A stretch of 5,460 nt of DNA from Planctomycetota bacterium (GTDB lineage: Bacteria; Planctomycetota; UBA1135; UBA2386), in NCBI GenBank assembly GCA_016793305.1, contig JAEUHU010000495.1, positions 1-5,460 of the forward strand, written 5' to 3'. Of the stretch, positions 1 through 5,460 are shown piece after piece. The translations under genes were made by a program, and so were the position numbers. The notes under the pieces are model-generated. The model saw only the letters and a program-made list of their open reading frames with translations, ran no database searches and was not told the DNA's origin. The first letter of the stretch is position 1; each line of letters starts with the position of its first letter.

Positions 1-129
1 GCGCTCGACCCGCTCGCGCAGCGCCGCGTCGTCGCCACACAACCGGCTCAGGTGCCGCGACCGTTCCTCGGCAGGGAGGGCTCGGCAGGCGTGGAACAAC
101 TCTTCGGCAGACGGGCGGCGGTCGGACAT
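1..129 (-). CDS. N-terminus of a Ser/Thr-kinase-family protein (partial, runs off the left edge)
   Basis: The ATG at 129-127 opens a frame with no stop for exactly 43 codons up to the window edge. It begins MSDRRPSAEELFHACRALP and continues with a segment containing CGDDAALRERVER. Established knowledge: an N-terminal helical segment of the form 'LF..A..LP...R..FL...CGDD..L..EV..LL' commonly precedes the catalytic domain in planctomycete Pkn-type Ser/Thr kinases. No catalytic motif falls inside the window, so the kinase call rests on this segment and on the kinase-TPR neighbour at 3195-5460. No Shine-Dalgarno site is visible. The start is supported because the upstream sequence is repeated at the same distance from an ATGTCCGACCG at 3013. 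An upstream ATG at 153-151 is in another frame. The gene probably belongs to a tandem family with the intact kinase-TPR gene and the remnant at 149-526. Confidence 0.72.
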   Translation of the reverse strand, partial: MSDRRPSAEELFHACRALPAEERSRHLSRLCGDDAALRERVER

Positions 130-256
130 GGCAGTGGCGGCGCTTGGATCATGCCCGAGCCGCGCTGGCTCGGCCGCCTTCATGCGCGAGGAGTCCGCCC
201 CGAGCCTCACGCCAACCCGAGGATTTCGGCGGGGCCTGCGCCGCGCGCGCCCGGTC
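119..256 (-). repeat. Copy A of a duplicated kinase-gene upstream region
   Basis: This is the proximal copy of a diverged direct repeat; copy B is at 3003-3131. Matching landmarks on the plus strand occur in the same order at nearly constant spacing. They are a 13-base match covering the start codon (119-131 versus 3003-3015), ttggatcatgcc (144-155 versus 3023-3034), gcctcacg (204-211 versus 3082-3089) and gcccggtc (249-256 versus 3124-3131). Offsets drift only from 2884 to 2875. Copy A leads directly into the kinase-family start at 129, so it probably holds that gene's promoter and leader. On the minus strand a CATGAT hexamer in GGCATGATCCAA, 15 bases or so before the ATG, resembles a -10 box, but I see no convincing -35 partner. 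Its distal end overlaps the truncated TPR fragment. Confidence 0.6.
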
Positions 257-526
257 GGCCAGCCGTGGCGCCAGCGCCACCACCGCCGCGCGGTCGCCGC
301 GTTCGGCCAGCATGCCGGGCAGCTCGAAGGGCATGCCGGCCTGTCCCGGCACGCAGTCGAAGTGCGGCTCGGCCTGCTGCAGCAGCTCGATCGCCACGCC
401 CAGCGCCCCGGTCGCGCGCAGGTTGACCGCGAGGTTGCAGCGGCTCGCGACATCCCATTCGCGGGCGAGCAGCGGTGCGCGATCGGTCTGCGCGGGCGGC
501 GGAGGGGCTGCCGACTCGTCCGCGCT
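149..526 (-). pseudogene. Orphan fragment of a kinase-gene TPR tail
   Basis: This frame is open for 125 codons after the TGA that ends the propeller gene (529-527) and stops at TGA 151-149. Its centre, including GVAIELLQQAEPHFD and later AERGDRAAVVALAPRLA, matches GEAIELLQQAEPHFD and GERGDRAAVAELAPKL of the intact kinase-TPR protein. On the DNA, 261-439 aligns without gaps to 3628-3806, about 157 of 179 bases identical by hand count. The match stops abruptly near 440. At about 250-263 it runs into the upstream repeat of the next kinase gene, so the last roughly 145 residues found in the intact relative and part of the intergenic DNA are missing. There is no plausible start: the only in-frame initiator in the conserved part is a GTG at 397, inside a TPR. 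The Pro-rich N-terminal stretch and the tail after the match look like chance reading. I read it as a dead remnant of a third kinase-TPR gene. Confidence 0.7.
155..173. repeat. 7-bp perfect inverted repeat upstream of the kinase-family start
   Basis: On the plus strand ccgagcc (155-161) and ggctcgg (167-173) pair perfectly across a 5-base loop. It lies 26-44 bases before the ATG at 129 and inside repeat copy A. No T-run follows on either strand, so it is not a standard intrinsic terminator. It could be an operator-like dyad or a leader hairpin. The hairpin is not conserved in copy B, which argues against an essential shared role. Confidence 0.4.
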
Positions 527-1383
527 TCAGCGCCGCGTCGCGACGTCGAGCAGCAGCGTGTTGCTGACCGCGTCACCGAACGTGGTATGGGCGTCGAGCC
601 GCCACACCACGCGCTTGTCGGCGGGATCGATTTCGACGAGCACGGGCTGGCCGGGGCCGGCGTGGCAGTTGCCGAGCACGTAGTGGCCGTTCGGCAGCAC
701 GTCGATCGTGGTGACCCAGGCGAGCTCGATGCCGGGCAGGTCGTCCTGCGCGAGCCGCCGGGTGATCGTGCCACGCGTGTCGACGCGCAGCAGCGAGTGG
801 CCGTTGCCGGCCGCGATCAGGGTGTCGCCGTCGGGCAGCCGCACGGCGACGAACACCTGGTTGCCGAACGCCTCGGGGCCGTGGCCCGGTCGCGCGGGCT
901 GCTCGAGCGGTACCGCGAACGACCACACGACCGCACCGCTCGCGTCGTACTCGCGCACGCAACCGTCGCCCTCGTGGCTGACGAGGTAGTGGCCCGAGTC
1001 GAGCTTGCGCACGAGGCGCGTGTCGCGGTGGGGTCGGGACGGTTCACCGTCAGCGGCACCATCGCGTGCATCGTGCCGGCGCGGTCGATCTCGAGCAGGC
1101 GCACCGGCCCGCTCTCGGCGATCAGGAAGCGGTCGCCCGGCAGCGGCTGCAGCGCGTGCACCTCGACGCGGCGGCCGGCGTTGCCGTTCTGCGTCGCCGC
1201 GTCGTAGCTCCACACCACCTGCTTCTTCGCCGGGTCGATCTCGACGACCTCGTACATGGCGCGCTGCGTGAGGATGTTGCCGTTGGCGAGCCGGTGCAGG
1301 TCGTGGATGCCGCCCCACGGCATCTCCCAGGTGACGGTGCCGCGTTCGTCGAGCATGGCGAGGCGCCCGTTGCCCTGCAGCAG
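527..1383 (-). pseudogene. Frameshifted PQQ/NHL-like beta-propeller protein gene
   Basis: Two frames together encode one propeller. The first runs from the amidohydrolase stop (first ATG at 1356) to about 1030 and includes EMPWGGIHDLHRLANGNIL, VVEIDPAKKQVVWSYD and RFLIAESGPVRLLEIDRAG. The second runs to the TGA at 529-527 and includes RLVRKLDSGHYLVSHEGDG, HGPEAFGNQVF, WVTTIDVLPNGHYVLGN and VLVEIDPADKRVVWRLD. The recurring 'LPNG.YL...VxEIDxxxKxVVW' pattern gives about six blades of about 40 residues. Inserting one C in the C4 run at 1033-1030 joins the frames as DP-HRDTRLVRK, giving 276 residues from the ATG at 1356. The C-terminus looks complete. The N-terminus is not: no signal peptide is seen, and the blade-like LLQGNGRLAML begins right after the amidohydrolase TAG in the same frame. 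Catalytic activity is not evident; such propellers usually bind ligands or partners. A sequencing error could explain the frameshift. Confidence 0.68.
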
Positions 1384-2817
1384 CTAGCGGTGATCCATCG
1401 TCGGTCCGGCGGCGAACAGGCGCTGCCGCAGCTCGCTGCGCGCGTGCAGCACGCCGGCGCGGCAGACCTGTTCGACGGTCCGGAACGCGCGCACGTCGGC
1501 GCCCGGATCGTCGCGGAGCACGAGCAGGTCGGCGACGCACCCGGGCGCGAGCCGGCCGAGGTCGTGGCCGCGGCCGAGCGCGCGTGCCGCCGCGCTGGTC
1601 GCGGCGACGAGCACGTCGCCGGCCTTCATGCCGGCGGCCTGCATCGCCTCCATCTCGACGTAGACCGACGGCCCGTGCAGCGTCAGCGGGTTGCCCGCGT
1701 CGGTGCCCATGACCACCGGCACGCCGGCCGCGTGCAGCCGCACGAGGTTCTGCGCCACGGTGTTGCGCTGCAGTGCCAGGTGTTTCGCCATCGCCTGGAG
1801 CACGTGCGCCGGCGGCCGCGCCGCGTCGTCGACCTGGCTGGTGAGGCGCACGCGTTCGGCGATGCTCGGGTGCACGTCGGCGAGCTGCCGCATCACCTCG
1901 TCGCCGGGCTTCGCCGCGTGGAGCTGGGCGTAGCCGTCGTACACCGTCAGTGTCGGGCAGTAGGCGGTGCCCTGCGCCTTCGCCGCGGCGACGAAGTCGT
2001 CGTCGACGGCCGCGTCCTCGACGCTGTGCACGAGCAGTGCTGCACCCGCCGCGACGGCGACGCGCGCGGCGGCGAGTTCGGTCGCGTGCACGATCAGCGG
2101 CACGCCGAGGCGGCGCGCCTCGTCGCCGGCGGCCTGCACGATGGGCGTCAGCTGAGCGAGCGGCCGGTCCGGGTGCGGGATCAGCCAGATCTTGATGGCG
2201 CGGCTGCCGAAGGCGTGGTGCGAACGCACGAACGCGCGCGCTTCCTCGTCGCTGCGCGGGAACACGAACTGCTGCTGGTCCGGCAGCGTCAGCACCTGCG
2301 GGTCGTAGGTGGCGAGCAGCGGCCCGGCAGCGACCACGTGCGGCGCCCACGGCGAGCCTTCCGTCGCCACCTCGAGCGTGCGCGTCCACGGATAGCCGCC
2401 GACGTCGAACACGGCGGTGACACCGGCGAGCAGGAAGGCGAGGTGGAAACGTTCCGGGTGGGCCGCGTTGTCGGCCATGGTGCGGTCGTACGGGAAGCGG
2501 GCCCGCTCGTCGCGTGCGTCGGGCCGGCCGTCGGCCCAGCCGGTCTGGCTGTAGTGCACGTGCGTGTCGATCAGGCCAGGCGTGACGAACTTGCCGGCGC
2601 AGTCGACGACGCGCGCGGCGGCCGGGATCGGGATGCTGCTGCGCGCGCCGACCGCGGCGATGCGGCCGTCCTGAACGACGACGACCCCGTCGGGGATCGC
2701 GGCGCTGCCGTCGCCGACGTGCACGGTGCCGCCGGCGAAGGCGATCGACTGGCTCGCCAGCGGGGCCGCCAGCGCGAGCAGGACGGCGAACGGGAACATG
2801 GCGGTCGGCGGGCGCAT
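1384..2817 (-). CDS. Exported metal-dependent amidohydrolase (imidazolonepropionase/prolidase-like)
   Basis: The protein is 477 residues from ATG 2817-2815 to TAG 1386-1384. Residues 1-23 form a signal peptide (MRPPTAMFPFAVLLALAAPL, then ASQ), so it is probably exported to the periplasm. A small beta-sandwich portion (about 25-75, with GDGSAAIPDGVVVVQDGRI) precedes the TIM-barrel. Metal ligands expected for this superfamily are all visible: H86 and H88 in GLIDTHVHY, the likely carboxylated K209 in AIKIWLIP, H244 in LIVHATE, H264 in LLVHSVED and D373 in MGTDAGNP. The C-terminal sandwich returns with LGRLAPGCVADLLVLRDDP. This is the COG1228-type pattern, which includes imidazolonepropionases and Xaa-Pro-type dipeptidases; the export signal favours a peptidase or scavenging hydrolase over histidine catabolism (inference). 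The frame is open upstream to 2934, but the signal peptide fixes the start near 2817; the ATG at 2799 is an alternative. No Shine-Dalgarno site is seen. The C-terminus abuts the propeller frame directly. Confidence 0.9.
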   Translation of the reverse strand: MRPPTAMFPFAVLLALAAPLASQSIAFAGGTVHVGDGSAAIPDGVVVVQDGRIAAVGARSSIPIPAAARVVDCAGKFVTPGLIDTHVHYSQTGWADGRPDARDERARFPYDRTMADNAAHPERFHLAFLLAGVTAVFDVGGYPWTRTLEVATEGSPWAPHVVAAGPLLATYDPQVLTLPDQQQFVFPRSDEEARAFVRSHHAFGSRAIKIWLIPHPDRPLAQLTPIVQAAGDEARRLGVPLIVHATELAAARVAVAAGAALLVHSVEDAAVDDDFVAAAKAQGTAYCPTLTVYDGYAQLHAAKPGDEVMRQLADVHPSIAERVRLTSQVDDAARPPAHVLQAMAKHLALQRNTVAQNLVRLHAAGVPVVMGTDAGNPLTLHGPSVYVEMEAMQAAGMKAGDVLVAATSAAARALGRGHDLGRLAPGCVADLLVLRDDPGADVRAFRTVEQVCRAGVLHARSELRQRLFAAGPTMDHR

Positions 2818-2944
2818 CGCCGCATGATGCGACCGTCGCGACGAGAGGGCCAGGGCGCGGCGGAACCGAGCGCGTCGGCGACGATCGACTCGGGAAGTCG
2901 GCAATCGGGGCGCGGCGACTGCGGGGATGGGCAATCCAAGCTGC

Positions 2945-2965
2945 GGTCCCGGACCACCCGGGACC
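2945..2965. repeat. Perfect 8-bp inverted repeat (possible hairpin)
   Basis: On the plus strand ggtcccgg (2945-2952) and ccgggacc (2958-2965) are exact reverse complements around a 5-base loop. It sits about 130-150 bases upstream of the amidohydrolase ATG and about 50 bases past the abandoned kinase start. No T-rich run follows on either strand, so a Rho-independent terminator is not well supported. It might be a regulator-binding dyad, a transcript hairpin, or a chance feature of GC-rich DNA. Confidence 0.4.
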
Positions 2966-3002
2966 CAAGCCGCGACTCTGCCGACCCCGCAGCCCCTCGT
3001 CC

Positions 3003-3131
3003 CGGTCGGACATGGGACGGGTTTGGATCATGCCGTCTGGGCACGGCGGCTGGTCCGGTCTGCGCCAGACGTCGGCGCGAAGCCTCACGGCACGCACGAG
3101 TTCTTGGCGACGGCTGCGGCTCAGCCCGGTC
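3003..3131 (-). repeat. Copy B of the duplicated kinase-gene upstream region, without its gene
   Basis: This matches copy A (119-256) at four landmarks with near-constant spacing, including 13 bases across the start codon and the GGCATGATCCAA element on the minus strand. In copy A the start leads into a kinase N-terminus. Here only the first 11 bases (ATGTCCGACCG) agree, and the following codons are unrelated. It therefore looks like the preserved promoter and start of a kinase gene whose body has been lost. It may still fire transcription toward the amidohydrolase, whose ATG lies about 195 bases downstream (inference). Confidence 0.58.
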
Positions 3132-3194
3132 CGCGCCATCGGACCAACGGCTGCGCGGCCAGCGACCATCCCGGACGCCCGCTCGCACCGCCGC

Positions 3195-5460
3195 TCACCG
3201 CGCCGGCGGCAGCTCCGAAAGCCGCACCTTCCAGATCGCCGCCTTCTCGACCCGCACCGCCTCGGCGAGCGGCACGTCGGCGCGCGCGTAGAAGTCGACG
3301 ACGCGCTGCACCACTTCGCGCACGCGGAAGCGGGCGGCGGACGGAATGGTCTGCTGGCGCGCCAGGATCCCTTCGGCGCCGGCGACCAGCAGCGCTTCGG
3401 CGTCGACGTAGCGACCGAGGCCGAGTTGCACGACACCGAGCTGCGAGCGCGTGAACTCGATCTGCCACGCGCCGGGCATCTTCGCTTCGCGCACGGCGAG
3501 CACTTCGCGCAGCAGCGGCTCGGCCTCCGCCCATTCTCCGCACTGCACCAGCGCCGTGCACACCCGCGAGAGGTCCTGCACCAGCTCGACCGAGCCGGCC
3601 GGCAAGGCGGCGCGCACCTTGGCGACCAGCTTCGGCGCCAGCTCCGCCACCGCCGCGCGGTCGCCGCGTTCGCCAAGAATGCCCAGCAGCTCGAAGTGCA
3701 TGCCGGCCAGGCCCGACACGCGGTCGAAGTGTGGCTCGGCCTGCTGCAGCAACTCGATCGCCTCGCCCAGCGCCCCGAACTGGCGCAGGTTGACCGCGAG
3801 GTTGCACTGCGTGACCAGCGTCTGCGGGTGCGTCGCCCCCAGCACCTCACGTTGCGCCGGCAACGTCGCGCGGAACACCGGCACCGCCTCGGCGGCGCGG
3901 CCGCGGCCCCACAGGGCCGACGCGTAGTTGTTCGCGGCATTCAACGTGTGCGGGTGCCTCGGCCCATGCAGCCGCTGCATGGCCTCGAAGATCGCCAGAC
4001 TCAGCTGCAACGACTCCTCGAAGCGTTGCAGTTTGTGGAGCGCACCGGCCAGGTTGCCGGCCACCGTCAGCGTCTCGTCGTGGTCGAACCCAAGCGCCGC
4101 ACGCAAGCCCGCGACCGCCGTGGCGAGGATAGGTTCCGCACCGAGGGCGTCCCCTCGCCGCAGCAGGACCGCCCCCAGCGAGCCGAGGGACAGCAGCGTC
4201 TCGGGGTGTCGCTCGCCCAGCACGCGGACCTGCTCGGCATGCGCCTCGCGCACCATCGGCTCCGCTTCGTCGACCCGCCCCTGACGCTCCAGGTTCGAGG
4301 CCAGCGTCTGCTTGGCATGCAAGGCACGCGGGTGCGCATCGCCGAAGCGCGCACGGAACGCGTCGACCACTTCGCGCAGGATCGGTTCGGCCGCCGCCAG
4401 GTTGTCGGTTTCGTTGAAGATGGAACCGAGCACACTCGCCGTGCTGAGGGTGTGGTCGTGCTGTGGACCCAGCACGCGCCGCTGCTGCGCCAACAACTCG
4501 CGCGCCAGCCGCTCGGCTTCGGCGTACTGCCCGCGGCGCGCGGTCAGCACCATCAGGCTGTGCCGCACGGAGAGCTCGTCGACACCGTCGCTGCCGTCGG
4601 CCTGGGCGAACAGATCGTGTGCCTTGGTCAGATGCACGACGGCCTCGTCCAGCTTGCCGGAGCTGCTGAGGGCCTTGCCAAGCAGCACGTGGGCGTGTGC
4701 GAAGTCGCTGGCGCGTGCGTCCGGGACCCTCTCGAGGGCTGTGAGCAGCTGCCGGCTGCCACGCTCGACGGCCTCGAACTCGCCGGCATCGCGTTGCACG
4801 CCCAGCAAGCTCGCCGTGACCGACAACGTGCGGGGATCGCCGTCGCCGAACGCCAGCTTCGCCAGTTCGAGCGCGCGCAGCAGCGCCACCCGCGCCGGGG
4901 CGACGAGGCCGAGCTGACGCATCGTCTCGCCGACCACCTGCAGCAAGCGCGCCTGCATGCCGGGCTGGTCCGCGAACGAGCTCTCGATGGTGCGGATCGA
5001 GCGCTGGAACACGTTGGCGTCGAGGGCGCCGAGCGCCAGGTCGGTGAAGTTCACCGCCGCCAGCGAGGTCGCCAGCGCGTCGCGTTGGCCGGGTGCGACC
5101 GAACCGAGCAGCGCCTGGCGCAGGCCGATGCCCATCGCCGGCACGTCGAGGTCAGAGAGCAGCTGCGCCTGGAACTCGGCGACGGCCTGCGTCTCGGCCG
5201 CACTCTGCAGCGCCTTGGCCTCCGCGGCCTGCGCCGTCTGCAGGTTCTGCTGCGCTTCCGCACGCGCGACCTCGGTGCGGTCGCGTTCGCGCAGCGCCTG
5301 CACCATGCCCCAGCTGGTCCCGACGACGCCGGCGAGCAGCAGCAGCACGGCGACGCTGGCCGCGGCGACCAGGCGCCGGCGCCGATGCACGAACTTGCGC
5401 AGCCGGTAGCCGGCACTCGGCGGTGCTGCCAGCACGGCCTCGTCGCGCAGGAAGCGCGCG
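3195..5460 (-). CDS. Ser/Thr-kinase-type protein, C-terminal part: membrane helix, coiled coil and TPR repeats (partial)
   Basis: The frame enters from the right edge; 754 complete codons lie in the window, ending at TGA 3197-3195. Residues 1-23 (ARFLRDEAVLAAPPSAG, then YRLRKF) match the 'L.DEPV.A.PPS..YRLRKFVRRH' linker found after the catalytic domain of planctomycete Ser/Thr kinases. The kinase domain should therefore lie just beyond 5460, and the GTG at 5435 is not the true start. A basic patch (25-29) precedes one membrane helix (about 30-53), then an Ala/Gln/Glu-rich coiled coil (about 56-101). The rest is TPR of kinesin-light-chain type. At least seven repeats carry a 'G..HP.TL' signature, for example GERHPETLLSLGSLGAVL, GPRHPHTLNAANNYASAL and GATHPQTLVTQCNLAVNL, spaced about 42 residues. 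The likely role is a membrane-anchored signalling kinase with a protein-binding domain on the far side of the membrane. The C-terminus (WKVRLSELPPAR) appears intact. Confidence 0.85.
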   Translation of the reverse strand, partial: ARFLRDEAVLAAPPSAGYRLRKFVHRRRRLVAAASVAVLLLLAGVVGTSWGMVQALRERDRTEVARAEAQQNLQTAQAAEAKALQSAAETQAVAEFQAQLLSDLDVPAMGIGLRQALLGSVAPGQRDALATSLAAVNFTDLALGALDANVFQRSIRTIESSFADQPGMQARLLQVVGETMRQLGLVAPARVALLRALELAKLAFGDGDPRTLSVTASLLGVQRDAGEFEAVERGSRQLLTALERVPDARASDFAHAHVLLGKALSSSGKLDEAVVHLTKAHDLFAQADGSDGVDELSVRHSLMVLTARRGQYAEAERLARELLAQQRRVLGPQHDHTLSTASVLGSIFNETDNLAAAEPILREVVDAFRARFGDAHPRALHAKQTLASNLERQGRVDEAEPMVREAHAEQVRVLGERHPETLLSLGSLGAVLLRRGDALGAEPILATAVAGLRAALGFDHDETLTVAGNLAGALHKLQRFEESLQLSLAIFEAMQRLHGPRHPHTLNAANNYASALWGRGRAAEAVPVFRATLPAQREVLGATHPQTLVTQCNLAVNLRQFGALGEAIELLQQAEPHFDRVSGLAGMHFELLGILGERGDRAAVAELAPKLVAKVRAALPAGSVELVQDLSRVCTALVQCGEWAEAEPLLREVLAVREAKMPGAWQIEFTRSQLGVVQLGLGRYVDAEALLVAGAEGILARQQTIPSAARFRVREVVQRVVDFYARADVPLAEAVRVEKAAIWKVRLSELPPAR

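Larger units (their letters stand above)
2818..3194. other. 377-base intergenic region between the kinase-TPR and amidohydrolase genes
   Basis: No gene is supported here on either strand; frames that cross it are shadows of the flanking genes. It holds two recognisable things: the diverged kinase upstream repeat with an abandoned ATGTCCGACCG start (ATG at 3013-3011), and a perfect inverted repeat at 2945-2965. After the abandoned start the minus strand reads MSDRDEGLRGRQ and bears no likeness to a kinase N-terminus. The roughly 125 bases just before the amidohydrolase show no clear -35/-10 pair and no ribosome binding site. I see no intrinsic terminator with a T-run after the kinase stop at 3195. 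Confidence 0.6.

Noticed and set aside
128..1207. Plus-strand open frames in the left part (from 52 and from 128)
   Set aside because: They are opposite the propeller, the TPR remnant and the kinase start, with low-complexity Arg/Ala/Pro-rich translations and no domain.
2571..3013. A possible kinase start at ATG 3013 (MSDRDEGLRG...)
   Set aside because: It shares its upstream region and first 11 bases with the kinase-family start at 129, but the following codons show no kinase N-terminal pattern and soon overlap the amidohydrolase in another frame. It is kept only as a relic start in repeat copy B.
1066..3291. A 741-codon plus-strand open frame opposite the amidohydrolase
   Set aside because: It is an antisense shadow. 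Its His/Arg/Val-rich translation mirrors the amidohydrolase codons, has no recognisable domain, and runs through intergenic DNA unchanged. The amidohydrolase has all its metal ligands, so the minus strand is the coding one.
527..3940. A 1137-codon minus-strand open frame spanning most of the window
   Set aside because: It is an alternative frame of the kinase-TPR and amidohydrolase genes kept open by GC bias. Its translation is Arg/Ala-rich without domains until it becomes the real second half of the propeller after about 1030. Only that last part is kept.
3195..5435. GTG at 5435 as the start of the TPR protein
   Set aside because: The upstream codons to the window edge (ARFLRDEA) continue the known linker that follows the kinase domain in this family, so the gene is truncated by the window rather than starting there.
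1..5460. Mobile elements, CRISPR arrays, RNA genes and defence-type systems
   Set aside because: I found no transposase or integrase motifs, no regularly spaced short repeats, no tRNA- or rRNA-like sequence and no defence-type genes. The repeats present are explained by kinase-gene duplication.

Overview
The window is about 70% GC and every gene I can support is read from the minus strand. It looks like a planctomycete-type chromosome (inference). The evidence is a large membrane-anchored Ser/Thr-kinase-type protein with a kinesin-light-chain-like TPR tail, a second gene start of the same family nearby, strong third-position GC bias that opens long shadow frames, and no clear Shine-Dalgarno sites.

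Layout in the direction of transcription (right to left). (1) 5460-3195: the C-terminal 754 residues of a kinase-TPR protein, comprising the linker after the kinase domain, one membrane helix, a coiled coil and TPR repeats. The kinase domain itself lies off the right edge. (2) 3194-2818: a 377-base gap. It holds a copy of the upstream region and first bases of a kinase gene, but no kinase follows; it also holds a perfect 8-bp inverted repeat. (3) 2817-1384: a complete exported metal-dependent amidohydrolase of the imidazolonepropionase/prolidase-like group. (4) 1383-527: a beta-propeller gene of PQQ/NHL-like type. It has no obvious start of its own, sits directly after the amidohydrolase TAG in the same frame, and is broken by a one-base frameshift at 1030-1033. 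(5) 526-149: an orphan piece of a kinase TPR tail, about 88% identical over 179 bases to part of the intact gene at 3628-3806. (6) 129-1: the first 43 codons of another kinase-family gene, running off the left edge and preceded by the second copy of the upstream repeat.

The simplest reading is an array of at least three tandem kinase-TPR genes. The middle one survives only as its upstream region plus start codon (about 3131-3003) and a late TPR fragment (about 439-260). The amidohydrolase/propeller block lies between those two remnants, so most of the middle kinase appears to have been replaced. I see no transposase, integrase, CRISPR, tRNA or rRNA. I found no convincing new molecular system. 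The notable points are the recombination scars and the two lesions in the propeller gene.
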